Part shown: one piece after another, positions 53,587-61,771 of the stretch
Position numbering within the stretch: position 1 is the first letter of the stretch
Layout: each line of letters begins with the position of its first letter
Virus record (IMG/VR): IMGVR_UViG_3300033141_003544
Span: 1-64,000 of that record
Strand: one strand, 5' to 3'
DNA length: 64,000 bases
Source of the DNA: a virus
The notes under the pieces: generated by a model
What the model saw: only the letters and a program-made list of their open reading frames with translations
Databases searched by the model: none
Told to the model about the DNA's origin: nothing
Translations under genes and position numbers: made by a program

Positions 53587-56226
53587 TTACCTCTCGTTAT
53601 AGAGTTTTACTAATTTTTTAACCATTATTTCTAGACTCATATTTTCTTGAATATAATTTGATAAGTCAAAGTTTGAATTGTATTTTTCCATCTCATTTTC
53701 CAAAGTTTCGACAGTTATATTTTTATTGTTTGTTCTTCCCGAACAATTTTTATTTAAATATTTTTTAAATATATTTTTTGAAGATACTATACCATCCATT
53801 CTATTAGGGTTAGCGACAATAACATTTTTACCCATAGCTAACCCTTCATAAACGGACCTACCAACTCCTATAACAACATCTGCTTCATTCAATATATGAT
53901 GAACATCCCATGTATATTTACCTCCCAAACCTATTATAGTTAAATTAAGGTTCAGTTTTTCTGCAAAATGTTCAAATACATTCTTTTCTATTTTACCTTC
54001 TGAAGATCTGACATGATTGTTGAGAACAATCAAGTTTCTAGGATTTAAGAAATTCCGTCTTATTTTTTTAAATTTATAAATATCAATTCCATTATGTATA
54101 ATAGGTATTTCTTTTTTATAATTTGATAAATTTTGTAAGTTAGACCTCACCTCTTTTGAAACTCCAACTAATTTATTAATATAAGGATAAGTATTAGATT
54201 CTGGGGTTTCTATATCCTCTAAAACTCCATGAGATACATATAATATTTTATTTTGTACTTTTAAGTCTTGTGATACGGATAAAATATCTCTTAAACAACT
54301 CCGATGATGGCAATGGATTATATCTAAATTGTGGTTTTGAATTACATATCTTAAACTTCCTATATCTGGTACGATATTAACTCCCAAATATTTCAATCTT
54401 TCTGAAACGTCTCCATGGTGTTGAGAGTAAACAAAAACCTCCGAACCATTATCTTTTAAAACCTTAGCTAAATCGTACACATATCTTTCTGTTCCTCCAT
54501 AGTATTTTAAACTCACATTTGTTATAAGAATTTTATCTGGAACTCCTTCTATTTTTATTTTCTTCTCCCCATACCATTTGTTTATCAGTTTATTATAGTT
54601 ATCTTTTTGAATTTTAGCCCATGTAGAATTTCTTTCTCTCTTCCAAGTATGATATACTACTACATCATTAGCTACCAATAAATGATAACCTGCTTTAGTT
54701 AATTTCATTGATAAGTCGTCATCATCACAGCCCCCAGAATTACCAAATAAACTGTTATCCATACCTCCAACTAGTTCCCATGCATCTTTTCTAATCGCTA
54801 TACAAAAACCAATCAACAAATCCGTTTCAATATAATTACCCTTATTCAAGTCTGCATTCTTTTTTGAAAACTCTACTATACCATCAATATCTAAATCTTT
54901 TGGCATTTCTATGTATTGGAGTCTATGGTGATTAACGTTGTCAGATACAGGACCCACCGCTCCAACTTTTCTATCCACCCTAAAATACTTTATTAATTCC
55001 TCCTTCCAATTATAAGTAAAAATAAGATCATAATTACCAAAAATCAATATATTGTTTTTAGCTAATTTCGCCCCTTGATTACAAGCAGCAGTCCAACCTA
55101 TATTAGTATCATTTATCACGGAGTGGATATATGGACTCTGTTGGGAATATTGACTAATTAACTCTTTTAAATCATCTGATGGTTCATTTGCAATTATAAT
55201 AAGTTCATCCTTGTAATTCAACCATTCAATAGCAGTTTCTATAGTTATTTCTGTATCTTCTATCTTATTCCCATAAGTTACAATTATAAGTGAAACCTCA
55301 TCAAAACTCATCTCTTCTTTTCCCCTACCCGCCTCTTCATCCAATCTGTCAAAAAGATCGGTATCAAAAGTTAAACCTTTTGCTTTGTATGACCTTTCTA
55401 AAGCCATTCTAACATTAAATATAAAATCATGACGTGTTTTATCATCTCTTTTTACCCATGCCTCTTCTAATAATTCAATACATTGGTCATGTTTCTTTAA
55501 ATTTTGACATAATATCCCTGTCTCATATAAAGTGTTAAAGTTTCTGGTTGTTTTTAATTTTTCCATCCCATAATTGTAATACTTTAATTGTTTTTTTAAT
55601 AGGTCTTCTTCTTCATGTTGAATATGGTGAACAGTTATTTCAGGTCCAACATCAACAGGAACTATATGTTTACAATCGGGGTCTATTTTCATAATAGACT
55701 CCCTGACTTGTTCATGTATTTTCCCGGTCCAATATAGTTGAGGAATATTCTGAAATAAACGTAGTTTATATGAAAAATTAAACCATTTAAATTTATACTT
55801 CTCTGCAAATATCCCCTTCGCCAATCTATTGGTACCGTAAATTCTGTTAGTATAATTGATGGTTGCAACCATATAAGCTAAGTTTTGGGGCTGTTTAGTT
55901 GCCCATTTGATCTTATAGTGTTCCCAATCTGGTAATATTTCATCAGCGTCAATAGAAAAGATCCACCCACAAGTAGCTTTTGAATCCGCGTAATTTCTAG
56001 CAGCTGCATAATCATCTATCCATTCAAAAGAATATACCTTATGAGTATATTCTTTTGCTATTTCTAGTGTTTTATCTTTAGAACCAGTATCAACTATAAC
56101 TATTTCATCAGCTATAGGAACAATACTGTCTAGACACCTTGCCAAATCAGCCTCCTCATCCCTTACAATTAAATCAAAGGAAACTGTTGAAGGAACATTG
56201 AATTTTTTGTATAGACTATTGGCCAT
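53587..56226 (-). CDS. Three-domain glycosyltransferase (GT2-GT2-GT4)
   Basis: This protein has 879 residues. Domain 1 (about 15-250): F-D-L-I-V-R-D-E-E, V-D-T-G-S-K-D-K-T (45-53), S-I-D-A-D-E (91-96). Domain 2 (about 300-540): V-S-L-I-I-V-T-Y-G-N, N-I-G-W-T-A-A-C-N-Q-G-A, and a D-D-D-L-S-M-K-L type end. Domain 3 (about 565-875): I-L-I-T-N-V-S-L-K-Y-Y-G-G-T-E-R, then R-S-V-Y-E-G-L-A-M-G-K-N-V. It could build a multi-sugar chain by itself. It lies between two thymidylate-synthase-like genes and next to UDP-glucose dehydrogenase. Confidence 0.85.
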   Translation of the reverse strand: MANSLYKKFNVPSTVSFDLIVRDEEADLARCLDSIVPIADEIVIVDTGSKDKTLEIAKEYTHKVYSFEWIDDYAAARNYADSKATCGWIFSIDADEILPDWEHYKIKWATKQPQNLAYMVATINYTNRIYGTNRLAKGIFAEKYKFKWFNFSYKLRLFQNIPQLYWTGKIHEQVRESIMKIDPDCKHIVPVDVGPEITVHHIQHEEEDLLKKQLKYYNYGMEKLKTTRNFNTLYETGILCQNLKKHDQCIELLEEAWVKRDDKTRHDFIFNVRMALERSYKAKGLTFDTDLFDRLDEEAGRGKEEMSFDEVSLIIVTYGNKIEDTEITIETAIEWLNYKDELIIIANEPSDDLKELISQYSQQSPYIHSVINDTNIGWTAACNQGAKLAKNNILIFGNYDLIFTYNWKEELIKYFRVDRKVGAVGPVSDNVNHHRLQYIEMPKDLDIDGIVEFSKKNADLNKGNYIETDLLIGFCIAIRKDAWELVGGMDNSLFGNSGGCDDDDLSMKLTKAGYHLLVANDVVVYHTWKRERNSTWAKIQKDNYNKLINKWYGEKKIKIEGVPDKILITNVSLKYYGGTERYVYDLAKVLKDNGSEVFVYSQHHGDVSERLKYLGVNIVPDIGSLRYVIQNHNLDIIHCHHRSCLRDILSVSQDLKVQNKILYVSHGVLEDIETPESNTYPYINKLVGVSKEVRSNLQNLSNYKKEIPIIHNGIDIYKFKKIRRNFLNPRNLIVLNNHVRSSEGKIEKNVFEHFAEKLNLNLTIIGLGGKYTWDVHHILNEADVVIGVGRSVYEGLAMGKNVIVANPNRMDGIVSSKNIFKKYLNKNCSGRTNNKNITVETLENEMEKYNSNFDLSNYIQENMSLEIMVKKLVKLYNER

Positions 56227-56228
56227 AG

Positions 56229-57008
56229 TTATAGATCCTTTATTGACAAACCTGATTCCTTTAATAGGTCATGAAATCTAAGTAACGTCCTTTTGATACT
56301 TTGCATTTTAATTTCCTTAACAACATTAATATCTGAATATTTCTCCTTAAATAATTCCAGCATATGTTTAAATTGTGGATTCCAAGCTGTTATCCCATAC
56401 TGTCTGAGAAATAAAGCAATAGTTCCTGCCCAACCTATAGTTATAAAACTATTCATTATAATACAGTTTAATTCAAAACACCTACATTTTGAGGTTTTTT
56501 CAACTTCTTTGATAATCTTTCTAATTAATAAAAAATCCATAAATAATTTTGGTAAAACTTCAGTATTTCTAAAAACTAATTGAGCTGAGAAATCACTCAT
56601 AGTGGTCTTTAAAAAATAAAGACTGTCCAAGCATTTCAATTTTGCCGTTTTATCATAAGGATCTCTTGAAAAGTATACAACCCCTCTTGCTTGTTTTGGG
56701 TGGAAATCCTTTAAATTAGTTTTTAATATACCTAGTTGTGCCTGCACTCTGTCGTCAAAATAGTCATGTTCTAATTTTGACATTTTCATTTTATAACTAT
56801 ACTTACTGTAGTGAAAAAAATCTCTTACAATACAACCATCTTGACTAACCAACTTTATTTTTTCCGCACTTCCATATGTCAATCTTTTAAAAATATAAGG
56901 ATAGTTATATTGAACTCCATCACCACAACATATATCATTAACAAGATTAAACCATAAAATATCTAAACCTTCTCCTTCTACTATATTGATTTGCTTCATA
57001 TTCTTCAA
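56229..57008 (-). CDS. Divergent thymidylate-synthase-like protein
   Basis: This protein has 259 residues. G-E-G-L-D-I-L-W-F-N-L opens like a thymidylate synthase. L-K-C-L-D-S-L-Y-F, then V-F-R-N-T-E-V 21 residues later, matches the spacing of the catalytic Cys to the R-S-x-D motif (20 residues in the other two copies). Asp is replaced by Glu. The following helix (M-D-F-L-L-I-R-K-I-I) and N-C-I-I-M-N-S-F-I fit the C-terminal strands. It is remote, and activity may differ. Confidence 0.4.
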   Translation of the reverse strand: MKNMKQINIVEGEGLDILWFNLVNDICCGDGVQYNYPYIFKRLTYGSAEKIKLVSQDGCIVRDFFHYSKYSYKMKMSKLEHDYFDDRVQAQLGILKTNLKDFHPKQARGVVYFSRDPYDKTAKLKCLDSLYFLKTTMSDFSAQLVFRNTEVLPKLFMDFLLIRKIIKEVEKTSKCRCFELNCIIMNSFITIGWAGTIALFLRQYGITAWNPQFKHMLELFKEKYSDINVVKEIKMQSIKRTLLRFHDLLKESGLSIKDL

Positions 57009-57020
57009 AAATAAAGGTCT

Positions 57021-57842
57021 TTATTCCTCTTTCCTTATCTTTTTGTTAAACTTATCAACACTTTTTAGTATATCCATATCTAAACCTATTTCTCCCATTT
57101 CTCCAATAAGTGCCTCAACATCTTTTGGAAGACAATTTCCACCATATCCCAATTTTCCATCATGACCTGGAACATCCATATGACTGTTTCCTATTCTCAT
57201 ATCTGCTTGGACTAACTTCTTAACTTCATTATAATCAACACCTAGTTTATTACATATCAAATTTATCTCATTAAAAAATGAGATCTTTGTAGCGAAAAAA
57301 GCGTTACAAGCATATTTTACTAACTCAGCAGTAGTAAAGTCTGTAATAAAAATTGGAGTATAATCAAACCTTAATCTAAATAAGTCTATCACTTTTTTAA
57401 CTATTATATCTGTTGAACCTGTAGAGTTGGCCAATATTATCCTTGTTGAGTTTATAAAGTCTAATTTAGCAGTTCTAGCTGTTAAAAATTCTGGACTGTA
57501 GATTAGATTAAAACAAGGATATGTTTTTTGCAAATAATCCATAGTTTTTGGAATTACTGTACTTTTAACGATAAATATTTTATTTACATGGTCTTCTGGG
57601 TCTATTGTTATTTTTCGGAAAACATCTTCTAACTCATAGGGGTAGAATAAATAATGCTGAGTAGGAGTGGATACACATATAAAAATAAAATCCCCATGGT
57701 CTATTACATCATCAAAGTTATCAAAACCTTCTTTATATTTATCATAAATTTTAATATCCGCATGCAAAGAAAAACCATGTGCAATAGCTGACCCTACATA
57801 ACCAAAACCTATTATAGAAACTTTTGGTAATCTGTTCTTCAC
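57021..57842 (-). CDS. UDP-glucose/GDP-mannose dehydrogenase family, short form
   Basis: This protein has 273 residues. I-I-G-F-G-Y-V-G-S-A (10-19) is the NAD site; Y-S-P-E-F-L-T-A-R is the mid motif; G-G-N-C-L-P-K-D holds catalytic Cys237. The family is normally near 400 residues; the third, nucleotide-sugar-binding domain is missing. The enzyme would oxidise UDP-glucose to UDP-glucuronate. Next to glycosyltransferases it may supply an unusual sugar donor. Confidence 0.8.
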   Translation of the reverse strand: MKNRLPKVSIIGFGYVGSAIAHGFSLHADIKIYDKYKEGFDNFDDVIDHGDFIFICVSTPTQHYLFYPYELEDVFRKITIDPEDHVNKIFIVKSTVIPKTMDYLQKTYPCFNLIYSPEFLTARTAKLDFINSTRIILANSTGSTDIIVKKVIDLFRLRFDYTPIFITDFTTAELVKYACNAFFATKISFFNEINLICNKLGVDYNEVKKLVQADMRIGNSHMDVPGHDGKLGYGGNCLPKDVEALIGEMGEIGLDMDILKSVDKFNKKIRKEE

Positions 57843-57869
57843 AAAAATACCTCCATATCTTTCTATTGT

Positions 57870-58172
57870 TTACGTCTTTTTAAAATTTGTAATATCTTTT
57901 GCTTCTATTATTTCTAAATCACTTACATAACGATATAGGTCATAAGTCTTGTATCCACTTGTTCCTGTTACGGGTACATCAAACCTAATAAAATAATATA
58001 AAGGAGGGTCTAATTTATTACCAAATATTGAAACAGTTTCCCTTAAAAGTCCATGATCAATATTATCTTTAGCAAATGACTTGTGTAATTCTTTAAAAAG
58101 TGAGTCATTCCTCCTTAATGGATTAGTTACTAAAAATACTCTTGTTAAACCTTCTTCATTGATTTCTCTCAT
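57870..58172 (-). CDS. Hypothetical protein, 100 aa
   Basis: It is alpha/beta with V-F-L-V-T-N-P-L-R-R and a beta stretch P-P-L-Y-Y-F-I-R-F. It could be a small regulatory protein. No motif was recognised. It shares a base with the upstream stop. Confidence 0.5.
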   Translation of the reverse strand: MREINEEGLTRVFLVTNPLRRNDSLFKELHKSFAKDNIDHGLLRETVSIFGNKLDPPLYYFIRFDVPVTGTSGYKTYDLYRYVSDLEIIEAKDITNFKKT

Positions 58173-58684
58173 TACATCCTCGGTAAATGTTTTTTAAGGT
58201 TGACATCTAACAGGTTGACTGTGACAAATAGATTATTGCAAGCGTCTGTCACATTGTCTCCTATTGCGTCATATCTCTTTCCTCTATTACTTGTTATTTT
58301 TGCAATTATTTTCCCATCTTTATTTGAATTTAAAATTATTTTAATAGTTTGTCCATGTCTATTAATCATTTCATCATACAAAGGGTCTAAGATTTTTTTC
58401 CCGGTTTTTTGTTCAATAAAATAAGCACTATTTTTTATAGCTTGAAAAGGGATCGGTCCTGCATTAGGGACTACTCTAGTTTCAATTGTTTTTAACATAT
58501 TTGTAATTGCCCAAATTAATTTACGACTATAACCCCACAACCATTGTCCTCTGGATTTTATACAAGCTATAAAGACCCCAGGAGACCTATGTTCCAAAAA
58601 CAGTTCAATATCTGAATAAGAGTTGTTCTTTAATTCTCTTGTCAGTTGATCGTTTACAGCATAACCTCTTTTATCGAAAATCAA
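58172..58684 (-). CDS. Hypothetical protein, 170 aa
   Basis: It has an N-terminal Y-S-D-I-E-L-F-L-E-H segment, a Trp-rich middle (Q-W-L-W-G-Y-S-R-K-L-I-W) and a C-terminal beta domain (I-K-I-I-L-N-S-N-K-D). I do not recognise it. Tight spacing to the ClpP-like gene (two bases) suggests joint function. Confidence 0.5.
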   Translation of the reverse strand: MIFDKRGYAVNDQLTRELKNNSYSDIELFLEHRSPGVFIACIKSRGQWLWGYSRKLIWAITNMLKTIETRVVPNAGPIPFQAIKNSAYFIEQKTGKKILDPLYDEMINRHGQTIKIILNSNKDGKIIAKITSNRGKRYDAIGDNVTDACNNLFVTVNLLDVNLKKHLPRM

Positions 58685-58686
58685 TA

Positions 58687-59145
58687 CTATTTCACTCCTA
58701 TTTTGTCAATAATCCCATAAGTTATTGCTTCTTCTGCAGACATATATTTCGTATTTTTCATGTCTTTTTTTACTTTTCTTCTGGTATAATTTGAATGTTT
58801 AATAATAGCATTTGTTATAAATTCATCTTGTATTATTGTGTCTTTTATATGTCTTTGGACTACTCCGATATCACCACTCGTTTCGGCCCAAACGGAATGT
58901 ATCATTATCCTGGAATTTGGAGTAGCATACCTCTCTCCTTGAGTTCCTCCTGCCAACAATACTGTTGCCATACTCCAAGTATAACCTATACAAATAGTTC
59001 TTATTTTTACAGTTGATTCTTGCATTACATCATAGATACTTATTCCAGCTGGGACGGAACCTCCTGATGAACTGATAAATAAAGTAATAGGTTCATCAGA
59101 TTGATCTTGGAGATACAATATCTTCTCAATAATGTCTACAGACAC
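58687..59145 (-). CDS. ClpP-like serine protease
   Basis: This protein has 152 residues from GTG 59145. I-S-S-S-G-G-S-V-P-A-G is the oxyanion strand. The catalytic Ser is in Y-T-W-S-M-A and the His in I-M-I-H-S-V. The C-terminal R-K-V-K-K-D-M-K-N-T-K-Y-M-S-A-E-E-A helix is typical. The family is nearer 195 residues; the missing N-terminal strand is encoded just upstream in the same frame behind a TGA. It may degrade host proteins or process phage proteins. Confidence 0.8.
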   Translation of the reverse strand: MSVDIIEKILYLQDQSDEPITLFISSSGGSVPAGISIYDVMQESTVKIRTICIGYTWSMATVLLAGGTQGERYATPNSRIMIHSVWAETSGDIGVVQRHIKDTIIQDEFITNAIIKHSNYTRRKVKKDMKNTKYMSAEEAITYGIIDKIGVK

Positions 59146-59202
59146 TATTGGATTTATTTCTCATACTAAAAAAAGCCTTCGTGGGTTTAAAGAACTTAAC
59201 AT
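59146..59202 (-). other. Upstream in-frame segment of the clpP-like gene, with TGA codon
   Basis: ATG 59202 has AGGGAGA six bases upstream. Thirteen codons (ending R-R-L-F-L-V) lead to TGA at 59163-59161, then E-I-N-P-I-V runs into the GTG start of the protease. R-x-x-F-L-V-G-E-I-N is the normal first strand of the family, so the TGA seems to stand in place of a Gly (GGA). It could be a nonsense mutation, sequencing error or readthrough site. Confidence 0.65.
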
Positions 59203-59214
59203 GTATCTCCCTAT

Positions 59215-59844
59215 TTAATATTTTGATCTTTGTCTAAACTCGTTAATTATGCTTTTTCTTATATACAGATTATAAATATCGTCTGCTGTTAAATCTAATC
59301 TTAGACATAGGTCTAAAAAAGCAACTAATACTTTATTCAAGCATAAATAGAATTTGTTTTTGTCTGTAAGTATTTGAGATTGTTTCCACGGTTTATTTTT
59401 TAATACGTTTCCCACTAAACCTAATCTGTAATGGATTTCATGATAGTACTCTTTCACATCTCTCCGATCTCCTATAAAAGGATGTCTTGTATTAAAATAT
59501 TCCTCTAAACTTGGAATTTTCTTTTTATCTATTTCAGTTCCAGTTAGTTTAAATATTTCTACTATAAAATGGAGAGCATCACTTAACTCTTCTAAGTAGT
59601 GAAGTGGATCTTTGTGTATTATTCTAGCTTCCCAACTTTCAGACAATTCTTCCGCAACTCTCCAGAGAAAATCTTTGATAATAGTTTGATTTTCTTTTAT
59701 ATCTATATCGAAAGGCCAGTCAGGTAACCCTTCAATAGTTTTGTATTCCTTCATTAGTTCTTCCTGCCTTTGGAATATAAGTTCCAATCTATTGTTTTTC
59801 TTTGGGGCAGGAATTTCATTTTTATTAACGTCTTTTATATTGAT
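59215..59844 (-). CDS. All-alpha NTP pyrophosphatase (dimeric dUTPase/MazG-like)
   Basis: This protein has about 209 residues. F-Q-R-Q-E-E-L, W-R-V-A-E-E-L-S-E-S-W-E-A and L-E-E-L-S-D-A-L-H-F-I form the E-x-x-E ... E-x-x-D metal site of dimeric dUTPases. It would remove dUTP or a competing dNTP, in line with modified DNA. Its start is odd: AGGAGG (59855-59850) precedes ATT/ATC at 59847/59844, and the first TTG (59787) is 60 bases further on. Confidence 0.7.
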   Translation of the reverse strand: MNIKDVNKNEIPAPKKNNRLELIFQRQEELMKEYKTIEGLPDWPFDIDIKENQTIIKDFLWRVAEELSESWEARIIHKDPLHYLEELSDALHFIVEIFKLTGTEIDKKKIPSLEEYFNTRHPFIGDRRDVKEYYHEIHYRLGLVGNVLKNKPWKQSQILTDKNKFYLCLNKVLVAFLDLCLRLDLTADDIYNLYIRKSIINEFRQRSKY

Positions 59845-59859
59845 AATAACCTCCTATCT

Positions 59860-60366
59860 TTATTGTAGATTTCCTTTTTTAAATTCTTTTAATATTTTAG
59901 GACTTAAAGGTAATCCCCATTTTTTGCGCAAAATAATAATAGACATTGTAGCATAGTTTATCATGTCAATAAAAGCGTCTTCTACTCCTTCAAAATATAG
60001 TCTTGCTAAATCCACTGTTTTTATTACTTTTCCACTTGATTTCTCTATCATTTCAATTTCGGAGTTTATTTGTACATTATTGCTATAAAAATCTACCTCA
60101 CTTTCATCATACAATTCACCTTCAAGAAATTTTTCAATCCTTGAGATTTTCATTTTAATTTTTTCCATAACTTTCCCTACAGCAGCTTTTTGGTCTAAAT
60201 CCCCATAACTTCTCTTTCCATAACTGATATGTTTAGGAATCATAACCCTAAAAGCTTCTTTTAGTATATCTTTAAATATATCATCATAATACTCTGATCT
60301 TTCAACTCTACAGTCCTTTTTCATTTTCTCTATCTCTTCTTTAGAAAAATCTAGTTCGTTATCCAT
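59860..60366 (-). CDS. DUF1599-like (nucleotide modification associated) protein
   Basis: This protein has 168 residues. It has H-I-S-Y-G-K-R-S-Y-G-D-L, K-I-K-M-K-I-S-R-I-E-K-F-L and a final F-I-D-M-I-N-Y-A-T-M-S-I. This fits the DUF1599 pattern (Pfam Nmad1), a helical family seen with phage nucleotide-modification genes. The match is by eye. Confidence 0.5.
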   Translation of the reverse strand: MDNELDFSKEEIEKMKKDCRVERSEYYDDIFKDILKEAFRVMIPKHISYGKRSYGDLDQKAAVGKVMEKIKMKISRIEKFLEGELYDESEVDFYSNNVQINSEIEMIEKSSGKVIKTVDLARLYFEGVEDAFIDMINYATMSIIILRKKWGLPLSPKILKEFKKGNLQ

Positions 60367-60405
60367 CTTATACCTCCTACAAATAGTTTTAATATCTAAA
60401 TAATT

Positions 60406-60840
60406 TTAAATACCTTCTATCCATTCTAAAGTTCTATCATCATTCATTTTTACTTTACCCTCTGCTTTTAGCAGATCTACTACTTTATTTACTCTTCTTC
60501 TAGCCTTAACTTTATTAATTTCATTTTTGTTAAAAACTTCGTGAACTTCATTGACTATTTCAGTTTTTTGGTAACCTCCTTCTTTTATTAGTAATTCAAT
60601 AAAACCTCTCCTATTCATTTTTGGGTCTAATTCTCTCGGTTTTGACCTTGTAATAATAGCAGGTTCATCTTTCTTAGATACATAGTGGTCCCATGCAAGA
60701 TCTACAAGCTGATCTTTTGTAACATTAGAGGGGATATCAATATCCAATTCCTCTTTTATTATTGATCTTGCATTTTCAATACTTAATTCCTCATCTAATA
60801 TTAGATGAGCTAAGTCTTGTTTTGTTATTTCAGTTGACAT
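60406..60840 (-). CDS. Hypothetical protein, 144 aa, helical with winged-helix-like end
   Basis: The N-terminal helices (L-A-H-L-I-L-D-E-E) are acidic. The C-terminal half (G-F-I-E-L-L-I-K-E-G-G-Y-Q-K-T-E-I-V, then K-A-R-R-R-V-N-K-V-V-D-L-L and a wing K-V-K-M-N-D-D-R) looks like a winged helix. It might bind DNA or act as a regulator. Confidence 0.5.
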   Translation of the reverse strand: MSTEITKQDLAHLILDEELSIENARSIIKEELDIDIPSNVTKDQLVDLAWDHYVSKKDEPAIITRSKPRELDPKMNRRGFIELLIKEGGYQKTEIVNEVHEVFNKNEINKVKARRRVNKVVDLLKAEGKVKMNDDRTLEWIEGI

Positions 60841-60862
60841 TGTTTTCCTCTTCTGTTTTTAT

Positions 60863-61645
60863 TTATTTAGACGGATATAAAGGCTTTATTGCCTTTTTTA
60901 ATTCACGCTTTGTTAATTTCCGCAATACCTTGAATTTCTTAACCCGAAATTTACCATCTGATAATATTGGAATAGCCACAATGTCTTTTGCCGTAAACTC
61001 AACTTCAATATACATCCGATTTTCTATATCCAAATTAGAATTTTGTAAACACCGTTCAAGTGTGGCAACATTTAATCCTTTCCCACAGTTTTCTCGTTCA
61101 TCTGCATTACAATCTAGTTCTCTATATATTTTGCCAATCTCATAACGCTTGTTTTGATATAGAGAGATGCCACATTTATTCAAACATTTGTATGCAATTA
61201 ATTTGCCTGGCTGAGATTTGAGAATATTAAGTGGAGAACGAATATGAAAAGGAATATTTTTTGCGCCAGTAAGGTCTGCATACCTAAGATCTGCGTCATT
61301 GAAATCTACGTCACTAAAATTTGCACCCCTAAAGTTTGCACCTCTAAGATTTGTATAACTAAGATCTGTTTTATTAAAGTTTGTTTCATTAAGTTTTGCA
61401 TAATTAAGATTTGCAACACTAAGATTTGCATAGCTAAGGTCTGTTTTATTAAGATTTGCATAACTAAGATTTGCATAACTAAGGTTTGCGCCACTAAGGT
61501 CTGCGTTACTAAGGTCTGCGTTACTAAGGTTTAATTTCTCACAAGAATAACCATCATACCCACTTACGCTTTCTTTATTTGCAACACGCTCCAGAAATTC
61601 TTTTTTGGTTAGCTTTTTTATTTTAGTTGGCTGTTTTTTTGCCAT
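60863..61645 (-). CDS. Pentapeptide-repeat protein, 260 aa
   Basis: Residues 37-132 are about 19 repeats of A-[N/D]-L-x-x type (N-A-D-L-S, G-A-N-L-S, Y-A-N-L-N, K-T-D-L-S), forming a right-handed beta-helix that mimics B-DNA in the Qnr/MfpA group. The remainder is a separate alpha/beta domain with Y-I-E-V-E-F-T-A-K-D. It could protect DNA or block a DNA-binding host protein. The repeat is not proof of gyrase binding. Confidence 0.85.
   Translation of the reverse strand: MAKKQPTKIKKLTKKEFLERVANKESVSGYDGYSCEKLNLSNADLSNADLSGANLSYANLSYANLNKTDLSYANLSVANLNYAKLNETNFNKTDLSYTNLRGANFRGANFSDVDFNDADLRYADLTGAKNIPFHIRSPLNILKSQPGKLIAYKCLNKCGISLYQNKRYEIGKIYRELDCNADERENCGKGLNVATLERCLQNSNLDIENRMYIEVEFTAKDIVAIPILSDGKFRVKKFKVLRKLTKRELKKAIKPLYPSK
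61256..61530. repeat. 15-bp tandem repeats encoding the pentapeptide array
   Basis: Imperfect 15-base units such as AAGATTTGCATAACT repeat about 18 times. They encode the pentapeptides and keep period five codons. Long open frames on the plus strand here are a by-product of this periodicity. Confidence 0.8.
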
Positions 61646-61660
61646 TATATTCCCTTGTCT

Positions 61661-61771
61661 TCAATAACCTAAATATGGTCTAAGTATGCAAAAATATACA
61701 AATCCAAATAGTAACAGACATATTATTAATCCATACCAGAATTCATGTAGTTCACGTTTTAGACGGCTCAT
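61661..61771 (-). CDS. Small single-pass membrane protein, 36 aa
   Basis: ATG 61771 follows GGGAGAT and overlaps the upstream stop. The peptide M-S-R-L-K-R-E-L-H-E-F-W has a basic head and then a transmembrane segment (G-L-I-I-C-L-L-L-F-G-F-V-Y-F). Its first 11 codons recur 286 bases upstream as a truncated copy. Confidence 0.6.
   Translation of the reverse strand: MSRLKRELHEFWYGLIICLLLFGFVYFCILRPYLGY

Noticed and set aside
61244-61534. Plus-strand open frame of 96 codons with repeated Lys-Val-Cys/Ile-Cys
   Set aside because: It is the complement of the 15-bp pentapeptide array; the periodicity removes stops in every frame.
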